64,000 nt of DNA from Lingula anatina (Eukaryota; Brachiopoda; Lingulata; Lingulida; Lingulidae): contig NW_019773625.1 of assembly GCF_001039355.2 (NCBI RefSeq), positions 272,481 through 336,480 on the forward strand, written 5' to 3'. Position 1 is the stretch's first letter. The number at the start of each line of letters is the position of its first letter. The translations under genes were made by a program, and so were the position numbers. Shown piece by piece: positions 35,067 through 46,913 of this stretch. Under the pieces are notes generated by a model. That model had not been told where the DNA came from and did not search any database. It saw only the letters and a program-made list of their open reading frames with translations.

Positions 35067-36175
35067 CTATAGGTCGGTATACATGATGCTAACAAAATGC
35101 GACTCACCTATGTCTGGTTGTGGCATGATTAAAGGTAGCAGTCACAACTGTCGCATTTTGTATCGGCAATTGTGCATTTTGCCGTTAACACAAATGTGGA
35201 AAGAACAGCTTTCTCCTTGTCAGGCCATCATTTCAGTTCACATCGTTTCTACAAATTTAAGGTCTTGAAAACTATGATAAGTTGTCTAAGGGTGAATTTT
35301 ATTCGTGAGACACCAACAGAATGCATATACTATTTAAACTGTTTGGCATATGGAAATTAGTCAATAAAATGTCATTTGTTAATAATGCTTTTTGTGAAAA
35401 ACAAAGGCAGATTTATAGATCGTCATTTTTTCAACAGTTTTTGGTTGATTCCAGATTGATAAAATAACTGTGTTTTGAAGTTTCTAAGAAAATTTACTTT
35501 TTGCTATACACTCAACGGTTTCACGCTCAATGTATGCTTTAAATCGTTGGATTTAAAAGCTAACTCTTCAAGCGTGGTATTTTTTTCCGAATGCCATTTA
35601 CTGTAACGTCAGGTGGCTATTACATTTATCCAGATGACAGGGTTCTTTAATAGCTACACAGTTATTTATGGCCAATTCAGAAACAAAAAATAGATTGCAA
35701 AAGCCTGTTTAAAAGAGTTTTAGTAGAATTACGTAAAAGTAGAGTTACGTTCAGTAAATGCCTACGTAAAATGTTAGTATAAGTTATTAATTAGGGTTTT
35801 CAGTTATTTCTGGGCACTGATCATTTGATTACAGACATGGCCAAATACCCTTGGATGAAGTCTTCCTGTGGTTTAGTCTGGAAAACTGACAGACTAGCAT
35901 TGGACTACCAGACCTATGTAGATATTGAGGATGGAAAATGTTTAAAGCAGAAAGTGTAACCTGTCAAGAATGGTGGCGAGAATCCAATGCGACTAGAAAG
36001 TATTAATTCTTGCTTTAATCTAACTGAAAGAGGACACGAGTTTGTCCTACTCCCACTCTGAAGCAGTACTTGTCTGAACGGCACTTAAGAAAGTTCATTT
36101 CTGACCAGTTCCCATCTTTTAATTGGGATGCCGGATATATCTAAGATCTGCCAATCTTGCACACCTTTGTTAATA

Positions 36176-36727
36176 GAGAGTTTCCGTTGCCGGTGAGATA
36201 CGCCGGCTAGATTAATACGTCATCGGTTTGTGCGCACTTGTGACGTTCACCACATTCATATACCGTCATCCTATCTAGTCTGCGGAATACAAGCGCTCCT
36301 ATCTAGCCAGTGCGGAAGATTATTGAAAATAGTTATTAAAGGTTATGTTTGCTAATTTATATGACTTATATACTTTTTTACAATAGTTCAAGTGTACGTT
36401 CATGCAAATTTCGACTTTTTAACAGAGAGGAGCCGCTAGTTTTGGTTTATCAGGCATGTAGTCAGGGGTTGATCGTGGGGTTCTTACGAACCGCCATTTT
36501 TGTCGGGAAAAATTGCACTTTTGGGTAATATTTGTCTCCTTTTTCATAAAAAAGATTCCCCCCTTGGAAGTAGATGGCTACGGGGCCGTATATTGTTATT
36601 ATTATATTGGAATGAGCGCCAGCATTCCGGGACATTACCGGAACGCGAAGAGAGAAGCGCGTTACTGGATACATTAGCACATACGTAACAATCTAGCCGT
36701 CGTATCCCAACTGCACCGGAAACTCTC
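36176..36727. mobile_element. Non-autonomous DNA transposon with TAATA target duplication
   Basis: The ends start GAGAGTTTCCG and are inverted over about 45 bp, with shared blocks GATACG.CGGCTAGATT and ACGT. TAATA is duplicated at 36171-36175 and 36728-36732. A family B MITE (36451-36588) is inserted inside it. No transposase is encoded. Confidence 0.75.
36451..36588. mobile_element. Family B MITE nested in another element
   Basis: It begins CAGGCATGTAGTCAGGGG and ends GGCTACGGGGCCG, matching the inverted ends of the 6480-6741 element. Flanks TTTAT and TATAT could be a decayed 5-bp target duplication. Confidence 0.55.
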
Positions 36728-39430
36728 TAATAAACTTTGAGGTCAGGTATGTGGTTATACGGGCGAGACAGGTGAGAGGAACTGACCGGATCTATCAGGA
36801 ACGGAAATTTATGTCTATATCTATAATTGAAGGTTGTTGCTTGGAAATTACAGCGAACTTTTCAAGCTGCGAATATTGTGTTTTATGTGCTATTAAATTG
36901 AAATAAAAGCACAATTATTACAATTATATTTGTCGTTTTTTTAAGCACTGAGATAGAGAAGAGAAAAAAGGTGCGTGAGTTACCCTTTACTTCCCTCCCA
37001 CTATCTTTGCTGCTTGTTTTCTGCATGTTTACTGTTAACGTTTACCATATATTGTTGATATTCCCGAATACGCTACGTTGAAAACGCTTAAAATCTGTTC
37101 AAGTTTATGAATAAGAAGGAAGCGTTCCGTAAATATTAATATTATTCTTGAAATACACATGTACCATTTCCCTCTCAACTTAAATCAAGAAGGGCTTCTA
37201 CCGCAGTGCTGGTGGGCCGATATTCCCACCTTCATAAATTTGATAATTTGACAGGAAGCCTTTTTCATCTTGCTCAGATGAAGATGTGCACATGCTAATC
37301 GTTACGTTAACTTCCATTACTGAAAATTGCGAAAACTGGAATAGTCTGGTCGGTCTAATTCACTCTGCTCAGGGTTTCGGATTTGTTCCGCCACGGCTGG
37401 GGTCATACCCGCCCTCTATCCCGCGGGCAGAGGAGGGGTGGGGGTGGGGGTTCCTGACTGAACCTGCACACCATAAGTCTGATGGGTAGTAAATGTATCA
37501 CATCATTTCCCTGATGAAGTCTGACTGTCAGTAGACAAAATGTTGACTGGTAAATTCCACTTAATTTTTTATAGCTATTAACTTAAAAGACTATTTGATT
37601 ATCTAAAACACGCGGCTAATGAACATGTTCAACAGATTGATCGCAAAACAACAAGATGAGCTCATAGAGTGATGATCGGCACTTGTCCTTCTTTAGATAA
37701 ATTAAGCGTTTCAAAATATTTTCAAACCAAATGTTGAGCTCACAAGAGAGGCAAAGCAAGGCAGATGCGGATCAGGATCGCACCAGTCGTGCCCTGATCG
37801 ATAGCAGTGTGAACAGAACTTCCAGAATTTCACAGGTCAGGGCAGTTCATACGGCTCAAGGAACGCATTCTGACACATCCACTTGCAAGGTAATGCAAGC
37901 CAGACACGGCATTCTTGTTTACATGAGGTTTGTGTTTTACCTGCCCTCAATTGAGTTTCATCGAGTGAAATGACATACTTTTCAAACAGAATTTGCAGTT
38001 AGAAGAGAACGGGTGTGCGTCTCGCAGTTTTCACCACCACCTGGCGTAAACGAGGAGCATTTGGAAGTGTGTGAAAGAACGGACTTGTAAACAGTACGAT
38101 TTCCTGGTAAGTTTATTTGAAAGTGTATATGTGAAAAGATGTCTATTACAATGTACCTAACATAAAATGCGATGGGGGAATACATGCGTTTTATTATTTT
38201 TTTCACATATGAAAATAATACCTCGCAATGGTTATTTGAAGTTTTTGTGCGCTTGTAAATCATCGCTCTACAAATTCACAAGTATATATATATAGATAGA
38301 TATAAATGTATACATTTGTCAAGGATTTAGGGTGAAAAAAAGTTTGCCAATGACAGCATGCGCAGAATTGCATAATATGCATCCTTTTGAAAATGCTACT
38401 AAGAATAGATTGCGTACAAACTTTCAGGACATATTTGATCAAAACATCGTTTTTAGGATTTTTAAATCGTGAGGATTAACATCGTTTCCATGTCGTTTCC
38501 ATGGGGATTTTGACGGCTATCATATTATAAAATTCTTGCTTGTTACAGAGAACTTCGGAGTGTTTATTTTATTTTATTCTTTACTCCATCCTGTCAGAAC
38601 CAAGCGTTCTTTTCCAGCTCATGTTTATATCAAATAACTTTGACATTGGCATGTGTTACTTAATGTTATCTTAAGCTTGTCTTTATATGTCTTGTGGCAG
38701 GGGGTGAACCGTCCACTTTTATTGATTAACCATCATATCCCACTAAAAACAAGAGTCAGGGCTAATACAAAATGCGACGGGTTGTGCATGACGGAAGTTT
38801 CTTGTTTATTACCTTCAAGATAACTCGAATGATTGAAGGATTCAAAGCTGGTTTCAAAGCAGGGTACAGCCTGATCTATCTCACGGAGTTCTAATTACTT
38901 TTGTCCATGATGTACATCTCAGTTTTGGAGGGCAAAAACGTGCAGGGCGGTTAAAGAAAATTATAGTGTTTTCTTTATTTTAGGAATGCCATTCCTCATC
39001 ACTGGGTTAATGCCTCCAAGCATCTGTACAGGCGCCACAGTTAATTCACTTGAATTTCTAGGGAACTTGATTGAAAAAAAAACTAGAAATGCCTCTCGGA
39101 GTTCCATTCCTAGGAACTTCTCGTCTGAAAAATGTATTAAATTTAAAATAGTGCTGATCATTGAATCCTTGACAAGAGCGTTTCCATTAACGTATTTCAT
39201 AATGATCAGTATACAGCAAAATGAACATGCGTGTCTTTAAAAGGAAATATAGGACGCCGAAATGGTATTGGTCCAGAAATACACATCTCCACTGCTACTC
39301 CTCTCTTGAATGGGGATCTTATCGATAGGGGGGTTCCAGGGGCACCGATTTAAGCACCAAAAAGAAAAAGAAAGAACTATTTTACACACTTAAAGAGCAT
39401 TTTTTATTTCCATGTGCTAAGCTGGCAAGG

Positions 39431-42400
39431 ATGCCGAACACGTGGCTGATGGTAGTATTCGGGGCCACAGGAGCACAGGGGGGCTCCGTGGTCAACGCCT
39501 TCTTAAAGGACCACGCCTACAAGGTCCGCGCCGTAACCAGGGACGCCTCAAGTGAAAAAGCGGAGGAATTGCGGGCTAAGGGTAAGAGGATTAGCTGGTT
39601 CAAAAGTCAGTGCTCTTTTGTAGCCACATGAAGCTGGTTAACTCTAAGAATGCATTCCTATAGATTTAGAGCGATCCATCTAGATCGACCTAACTATCTG
39701 GGGGTTCACGCTAAATTGATGCACGTTGAAATATCATTCAATGCCATGCAAAATAAAATCAATCGGAACCTGACAAAAAATGAAGTTGATATTAATTTGG
39801 CTCTCCTTTCACTTTTTTACGAAAACCTCACAACTTATATATCTTTTATAGATAAGAACAAGAGCTTTTCATGTGTTGCTCACCTCCTTGCGATCGTAGA
39901 TGAATTCACTGGACTCGTTACTCTTTTTAAGGCTGTGAAGTTGTACAGGCAGATCTAGATGACGCTGCCAGCGTTCGCCAAGCGGTAGAGGGCGCTTATG
40001 CTTGCTTCGGTGTTACTAACTTCTGGGTGGACACCAAGGATCCCCCTCGCGAGATCCAACAGGTAAGGTTCCGTCGATGTCTACCCCATCTAAAGTTAAT
40101 AGTATTTTGTGGTATACAGTGATCATTGTGCGTATTGAATGGAATAGCTGCCTCTCATTGCTTCAAGTAGGCCTACCGTAAAATTCCATCCCGTAATTTT
40201 TAATGCAAATTTCTATTGGGCGGTGACACGTGACGTCATGAGCAGCTCCTCCACTCGGCTGCCCGGCAAAAAGAGTCCAGGGGCCCCGTAACTCGAAAGC
40301 ATCGCGCATTGCGACCGAGCGCAAGCGTCTCGATTCCATAATTCGCCCATACTCGCCCAATATAATACATTGTTGCCTCTATGTGATATTGCGATGCTTT
40401 CGATATGGGGCCCTGGACTCATTTTGCCGGGTTTAGAGCCCAGGTGTCGAAAATAACATGTAAGCCAACTGAAGATGATGGGAAGGAATTACGTCAACAT
40501 TCCATGACACAGCCTATTACAACTCATCAATTTAGCACAGCTTGCGCGAATAATATTTTATGAGTCCAAAATCACAGAAAGGGTTCTTCATGCATGCATA
40601 TATCCTAACAACATATCTGCTCAAATAAAAATTCCATGGCATTTAAATGGGCAACATTACCAGCTAAAACACTCGCGCAACACCTTTTAGGTTTTAGTCA
40701 TCTGACCTGTTTGAGAATCGATTGATAACCTAGCATTTTCATTCATCAATCCCGCTTTTCCCGTAAACATTCAAATTGATTACATCATTTGAGGTATCTC
40801 TTTCAGGGTAAGAATCTAGTCGACGCCGTGAAAGACGCTGGCGTAAAGCACTTTATCTTCAGTGGATTTGAATATATACAGAAGATTATTGGGATAGAAT
40901 GCCCACACTTTGACGCCAAAGGACAGGTAAAGTAGCACCAAATCCACTAGAACCCTAAATCTCACATAAGTAATACAGAAATTACCAACACTGACTCTCA
41001 GCGTGTGCACCAAACGCCTAAGATCTTTCTTTCAGAACACGGAAATGGGTACTTTTGTATATTTAGTTTTATATTTTGTATTGAGGAGAGTGCACATAAT
41101 CGTCCAGATTCAGGGCGTCTACCAGAACCCGATTTCGATAAAAATGCGTTTTATCTACCCTCTACCAGGGCCAGAGGTTCATTTTTCACTAGATATTCAC
41201 AGCTTTATCTCTGGCTAATTCTGGGGAAAAAAGTGCACAACACGTTATCATTGAGGCTGCTGCTACATCTCGATATTTAACCCATTTGTTTCTGAAATGT
41301 AAGACGCTTTCTCGAAATTATGTCTTCTTATTTTTCTTACATTGGAATAGCACCAGACCTATGTAGGTCGCATTTACTTTTATACATAATAACGATAATG
41401 AAACCTGCTGGAACCTTGACACTGATTCATTGTAATATGCTACCTTATTTGATTTTTAGAAGTTGAGTTATACATACAAAATAATCACCATTGCATGTAC
41501 TTGTAATCTGTAACGAGATCTGACGTACCCCCTTTCAAACAAGTAAAATGTCAAAACTTTTTCAAAAAAACATGCGTAGACATGGTGTATATATCTCAGA
41601 CACACACACACATGAATAAATACGTTACTCAGCTACACCTGTACCCTGTGTTGTCTAGTTTGCCAGATTTAGCTCATGTTTGATAGAGTTGGTTTATCAG
41701 TGCCATACTCACTAAGTATACTTGTACCAGTGACAGTTGTTTAGGTTAGAGATTTAATGGCCCTAAACATTAAACAACATTTTCGTTGCACCAGAAATTG
41801 TAACAGTACAGGTGAATCCCTGTCTCTCCACCCCTCATCCCATCTATAGGCCTGTTAATACAAGCCACGGCATTAAATAAGACATAACCGCAGTACTGAT
41901 AAGCAAGTTATGGTTGAAAGATGAATTAAACTTGGAGTAATAATTCAATTTTAATATGCAATCTGGTACATGTATGGATTGATTTGATTCAGTTCAGTTG
42001 AATTTAATTTATTTTAATTCATTCTAATTTATTTTAAACTTATTTGATATTATTGATATTGTAGATAGAAGAATACATGCAGGAGTCGGGTGTACCCTTT
42101 ACCGGTATACGAGTGTCTTTCTACTATCAAAACTTCTTGACCTATTTTCCGCCCAGGAAGGTAGACGAAGGGAAATATGTACTCGGTAATTATGTATTTT
42201 ATGTGTATTTTAAGATACCTTTATTTAAGTCATGATCAGTTTTGAGTTATGATATTCTGATGCAGCTTTGATACGTTTTTCGTGGTGAGATAATCTTAGG
42301 GCTCATTCCCCATGAAAATATCGTTCTACAGAGATCGATCCAACTCTGCGGGGACTCTCGCTGAATGCAATCAGATTAACAGAGAAACTTGCCTCCTACG

Positions 42401-44503
42401 TCGAAAACAAGAGGAGGCGTGTTAATCTGTTAATCTGATTGAAATCACTGAGAGTCCCCGTGAAGCTGAATCGATCTACGTAGAACAATAGATTCATTGG
42501 GAATGAGCCCTTATTCTTTGCAATACAAACTGCTTTCATACTGTTCAAGCCTAACACTTGGAATCACCCAAAGTTACTTGGACTGCTTCAAAGAAACGCA
42601 CACGTCAATAGAAACGCACACATAATATGTAACGAACTGAAGATGGAGGATTTTAAACACATGGTATTTATCGTCTACATGTTACATGTATCATAAAAAC
42701 ATCTTGCTATGGGGTACCAAAATGTCCTCGTAAAATTAATTAATTTAGGAATTATGATTTGAACAGTTTACCCTTTCTTTCTGGAGCTGTAGGATTTGTT
42801 ATATCGACGTATCCCATTTGTCAGGGGTTTTGTACTACTTTTCTGTTGTGCAATTTGATCTAACTTCAGTCTACATACCTGTCTTATTGCAAACATACTG
42901 CGCGTGCAGATGTTTTGTTGTGGCTGCGTTCACAAACCAGCACCCCTGTAGTCAACCAACGCAACCAGACGCGTACAGAATTAAGGATTGCCCCATTCCC
43001 CCCTCAACGCAGCCAAAGATCACACTTCCTATGTGAAATTTACGTCACAAAGTATTTTGGCGACGTCATATCTTGCCTGGTTAAGGTTTGCCCAGCTGTG
43101 ACCACGGTATTGGGTAGTTGACTCTTGCCTTCAGAGTAATGTTCAAGTCAAATCGATATCTCCATGAGGAGATCAACGAAAGAAGTAGCTAAATTTGGTC
43201 GTGCAATCAAACAGCACCCCGCATGATATGACATATATCCTAAATGATTTATTTCTTCGCCATATGCAATTACACAGCTGAAATCTTGTATACTCTCAGG
43301 CACATACCCTCCACAGAGCTCACGGGGAGCACTTTTTTCATATGATATTCAGATAATTGTCTGGCTGTTTATTATTGTTCTGCGATGAATTTTATTTTAT
43401 CCTTTTATTATTGTTACGTGTTTTTGCACAACTTCGTCATTTATTCTAGTTAATCATTTTTTATCCTTTTATAAATTTGGATTTATGTTCATTTTTTTTC
43501 TTAACCATTTATTCTTCTTAAGTATTTTTCTTGAGAGGTTTATTACTCGGGTGTATTAGGCCTTTCGAGGCATTTTAAAAACAGATTAAAACTCAAGCGG
43601 GGAAGAATCTAGTCTCAATTAAAATGCTTTGCTTAGGTAGCTGTCATGTGCACCTAACGTGCTACGTGTTACATGTAAGTTCTGTTTTTCTTCATCACTG
43701 TTTTTCCAACTAATATTTTAACAACCAAACCTAGGAATCATTCTTGGTTCAGGGGTGTGCGAGAACCCCTCACCCCTTCCTGGATCGTATATAAACTCTA
43801 TCCTCATTTTCTCTTCAGAAATCCCGATGGGTCACTCAATGATGGACGCCATTGACGTAAATGATATAGGCGAGTGTGTCCACTCTATTTTAGAGAAGCC
43901 AAAGGAGTATCTCGGCCGTTTCGTCGGTCTGAGTGGAACGTCCATGACCGTCAGTCACTATGCAGATGTTTTTTCAAAGGTTTTCGCGCCAAATCAAGTC
44001 ACTGATGCTAAGGTACGGATATCCATGCTTTTATCCTCGTTTGTTTGTTTTAATCTTTCCTTGTTCATGGTTAATTCATTCGTGCGTCATTAAATGATTT
44101 AAAAAAATGGTGTATACATTTTTTCATCTGGATTTTTGTTTAATAAGAAATAACTTTTGAAGAATCGATGTGGCAGATAGCGATTGATTGCGATGCTGTA
44201 ATTTTGCTATTCCACTTTATTCCCGCTTTACAAAATATTGTTCGATTTTTTTATTCTTTTTTGTCAATCATTTACCCACTTCTTCATTCACTTATTTACT
44301 TTTCGCACTAGATGACTACCGACGCTATGATGAAGAAAAGTCGCCGTATAGGAGCAATAGACCTTGCCGTTATGTTCGAGTTTTTTAAGCGGGGTCATCC
44401 AGACCGGGATAGCGTTCTGACCAGAAAACTCAACCCGAAAACATCGTCCTTTGAGGCTTGGTTGAAGGCCAACAAGGAGAAATTTAACGATGTTTTTCGC
44501 TGA
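39431..44503 (+). CDS. NmrA-like family protein (NMRAL1/HSCARG-like), paralogue 2
   Basis: Six exons: 39431-39581, 39932-40062, 40807-40926, 42065-42185, 43819-44012, 44312-44503; all GT-AG, intron phases 1,0,0,1,0; product 302 aa, the same length as paralogue 1. The NADP(H)-binding loop is the canonical VVFGATGAQGGS at residues 8-19, followed by VRAVTRDASS, EVVQADLDD and VTNFW, as in NMRAL1, and C-terminally IPMGHSMMDAIDVNDIGE and LTRKLNPK. Human NMRAL1 senses the NADPH/NADP ratio and binds argininosuccinate synthase; the same role here is inference. Coding positions of introns 4 and 5 (after nt 523 and 717) correspond to introns 1 and 2 of paralogue 1 (after nt 520 and 711). Introns 2 and 4 contain MITEs. 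Confidence 0.94.
40262..40431. mobile_element. Inverted-repeat MITE in NmrA-like paralogue 2, intron 2
   Basis: The arms start CCCGGCAAAA.GAGTCCAGG and run about 42 bp inward, past CTCGAAAGCATCGC, with the mirror image ending TTTTGCCGGG at 40431. No target duplication could be assigned. Confidence 0.65.
42299..42510. mobile_element. PIF/Harbinger-type MITE with TTA target duplication
   Basis: The 212-bp element starts GGGCTCATTCCC and ends GGGAATGAGCCC, is largely palindromic, and is flanked by TTA at 42296-42298 and 42511-42513. A TTA/TAA target and GGG ends are typical of PIF/Harbinger MITEs. It lies in intron 4 of NmrA-like paralogue 2. Confidence 0.8.
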
Positions 44504-45002
44504 AAGGAGGAAGCGTTGTGTAGCACCTCACGATATCATGTTATAAGACGTTTTGAGCAATTGCAGTCACATTTTAAAATTCTAAGACACCTTTTTTTTT
44601 CATTTTATTAGTCGACAAGACAATGTCGTCTGACACAGGAGCTTTATCCGCAGTTTTATTTTGAATGTGACGCGAACTCTAATCTAGCAAAAAACAAAAA
44701 TGTATTCTAAACGCCAAGTGTAAACTCTGTAGTGTAACTACGGTTCCCAGCGGGGGTTCTAGAGGATAGGTGAGTGGGGGGGGGGGGGGGTAGAAGTTGT
44801 AATCATCGGTGATTAAGATATACAGGTAGAAAATGTATAATGCAATATGATAAATGTAACCCCTTTTAATGTAATTAAATGTGCATTTAGTGCTCATTAA
44901 AATGTTTTATTCCTCAACAGTCAAAGTGAATTATACCTGTATTTATATATAGTGAATATATATATATTCACTATATATAAATATATATAGTGAATATAGC
45001 CC
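44504..45002. other. Intergenic region with G tract and perfect palindrome
   Basis: 3' untranslated sequence of NmrA-like paralogue 2 followed by a G-rich repeat remnant (about 44755-44795). At 44941-44982 there is a 42-bp perfect palindrome, arms TATATATAGTGAATATA, able to form a full cruciform. Confidence 0.6.
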
Positions 45003-45180
45003 ATCATTTGGTATGCAATCCATTACAGCACTTCGCCAAGGAATAGCGTAATAATTGCGACACCCCGACCGAGGAATGAAGTACCTCTCGCTTGGGCATC
45101 TTTTTGTAATTATAATTGACGGGATATAGAGAGTTGCTTAACACTACGATTTCTGTATCTTTCATGGTTTTGACAATATC
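45003..45180 (-). pseudogene. Fragment of the GT32 glycosyltransferase 3' end
   Basis: This segment matches the last 57 codons and stop region of the gene at 45675-46913, with about 15 percent base differences and an in-frame 2-codon insertion. Similarity ends abruptly at the codons for DIVKTM; the sequence further 5' is unrelated. The frame remains open over the homologous part and an AG precedes the breakpoint (TTAAAAG|ATATTG), so a spliced alternative 3' exon is not excluded, but a truncated duplicate is simpler. Confidence 0.7.
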
Positions 45181-45674
45181 TTTTAAGGCTCTCCACAGAA
45201 AACAATATCCAAAAGGGATAAGTCTCCCATTGTACGGACCGACATTGGCCTGCACTTTCTACAAACCTATCTCTTTTAGGTTGTTTTCTGTCGGGGGGCC
45301 TTTAAAATGATGGTATACGAGGCAAAAACTTACACTACAAAAAACTTACATGTCTGTAGGACGTATCTGTGAAGTAGGTTATTACATTTTCCTGTTAACA
45401 GAAAATGCTACTTTATCAAAAAATGGAAACATTTTGGACCACCCTGTAGAATTAAAAGAAAAATCTTAACATAGACGCACTAGTGTGCTCTTTGGAGCAA
45501 ATACAGTCTTCAGTGGCGGAAGCAGAGAGTGCTGTTCATGGGTGCATGAGGTAAACTTATGGAAATTTGACAACGTTTAAATGTAAATGAACGCACAGTC
45601 AATGCTCTGTAAAATCATTATTCTACGAAAGTCATGGGGAAGCATTCCATTTTTGGATTTAATGATATAGTGCC

Positions 45675-46913
45675 TCATTTGGTATGCAATTCATTCCAGC
45701 ACTTCGCCAAGGAATAACGCAATAATTGCGACACCCCGACCGAGGAACGCAGTATTTCCCGCTTGGACATCTTTTTGTAATTGACGGGGTATATAGAGTT
45801 ACTTAACACTACGATTTCAGTATCTTTCATGGTTTTGACAATATCGGGCTTTTTAATCAGGAGGCTTTCTGGTTTAAACTGAATCCAAGATTCTGGTCCG
45901 TTCAAAAAGTAATATTTGACGATATTATTCGATACAAGCATATCCAAAATGGGAACCGCCATTCCTCCGCCCACTTCTGTCCATTGAAAGGGGTCTTTCT
46001 TTCTAAGATGTATCGCGTTTTTCTCGTATTTCTTATGAAGTTCTGACAACCATCGTTGTGTAAAAGGCGTTTTTGCTCGCATGGGGCCCATATTTCCAAA
46101 ATGAATACTATCGACATAAGAGGACGCTCCGACAACATCGAAGGTGTCTAAATGTTCGTACAACTTCCCGATGCTTTTAACGCTGATGGTATCCGTGTCG
46201 AAGTAAACGCCGCCGAACTCGTCGAGCATTGCAGCACGAAAATAATCCGCTTTATGTGGCAAGCTTAAGCCATCAAAACCGGGATGCACGAACGAAACAG
46301 ATCTTTTGAACTCACTAATATTCATTATTCTTACGTTGTAAGTGTTTTGATTTTGACAAATAGTAGATAGAATGCAAAGATCAACGAAGGCGGGTCGTGA
46401 TCGTCCCTCCCAGAACATCCAGATAAATGGTTTTCCGTCAAATTCGTATGTTTTCGTCGTTGGATTAAGTGCAAGACGCTCCTTCTGCATAGATTCTGTA
46501 TGAAGGGGAAGCATTCTTTGTAACTCTGCGACTATTTTATCCATGGTTCGAAATTGTTGTTTTGTGGTAGCTCCTGCTAGAATCTCGGGAGTAAAGAAAT
46601 TGACGCCAATTTCAGTCATTTTTACAGATGACTTTTTGCTTCTTTCGTATTCTTCCGCCCTATACAGTGAAGCATTAAAATCTCCCACGCTATCTGTATT
46701 GTTTGTAAAGTTTCCCTCTTTCTCTATGCCAGATAGGCCTATCTTTGTGTGTCTACTAGTATAACTTCCGTGACTGAAGAAAAATACAGCTATTAGTATT
46801 ATGATTATGCCAACCATAAAACCATGAACACATACTAGCAGACTCTTGGGAGAGAAATGCAACTTTCTCAGAAATCGGCAACTGAGACAGCTGCAATATT
46901 TAGCTACAGCCAT
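45675..46913 (-). CDS. GT32-type glycosyltransferase, type II membrane protein
   Basis: One uninterrupted exon, 412 aa. A short basic, cysteine-rich cytosolic tail precedes a signal-anchor at about residues 26-46 (GFMVGIIIILIAVFFF), then a stem with NFT and NNT sites, then the catalytic domain. The diagnostic GT32/Gly_transf_sug block KADYFRAAML, GGVYFDTDT lies at 221-242 with the metal/sugar-nucleotide DXD at Asp239-Asp241; IWMFWEG (164-170) is the first strand of the domain. Such enzymes are usually Golgi hexosyltransferases of glycolipids or glycans (the family includes A4GALT-like domains and yeast Och1). Donor and acceptor cannot be predicted. The absence of introns may indicate an ancient retrocopy; a 3' fragment is duplicated next to it. 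Confidence 0.88.
   Translation of the reverse strand: MAVAKYCSCLSCRFLRKLHFSPKSLLVCVHGFMVGIIIILIAVFFFSHGSYTSRHTKIGLSGIEKEGNFTNNTDSVGDFNASLYRAEEYERSKKSSVKMTEIGVNFFTPEILAGATTKQQFRTMDKIVAELQRMLPLHTESMQKERLALNPTTKTYEFDGKPFIWMFWEGRSRPAFVDLCILSTICQNQNTYNVRIMNISEFKRSVSFVHPGFDGLSLPHKADYFRAAMLDEFGGVYFDTDTISVKSIGKLYEHLDTFDVVGASSYVDSIHFGNMGPMRAKTPFTQRWLSELHKKYEKNAIHLRKKDPFQWTEVGGGMAVPILDMLVSNNIVKYYFLNGPESWIQFKPESLLIKKPDIVKTMKDTEIVVLSNSIYPVNYKKMSKREILRSSVGVSQLLRYSLAKCWNELHTK

Larger units (their letters stand above)
30952..39430. other. Long spacer between the two divergent NmrA-like genes
   Basis: About 8.5 kb in which I found no exon with recognisable protein similarity. Contents: G-rich tracts near 31570-31590 and 31866-31875, three copies of CAGTATACA at 32570-32596, a CT microsatellite, a nested pair of transposons at 36176-36727, and G-rich sequence near 37420-37450. 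Promoters and any 5' noncoding exons of both NmrA-like genes must lie at the two ends. Confidence 0.5.

Noticed and set aside
36500-36688. Short open frames around 36.5 kb and elsewhere in the 31-39 kb spacer
   Set aside because: They lie in inverted-repeat transposons or low-complexity sequence, show no conserved motif and have no consistent splice partners.
30952-39430. An additional undescribed gene or system between the NmrA-like genes
   Set aside because: I checked both strands for conserved motifs and phase-compatible exons and found none; only repeats and AT-rich spacer could be supported.
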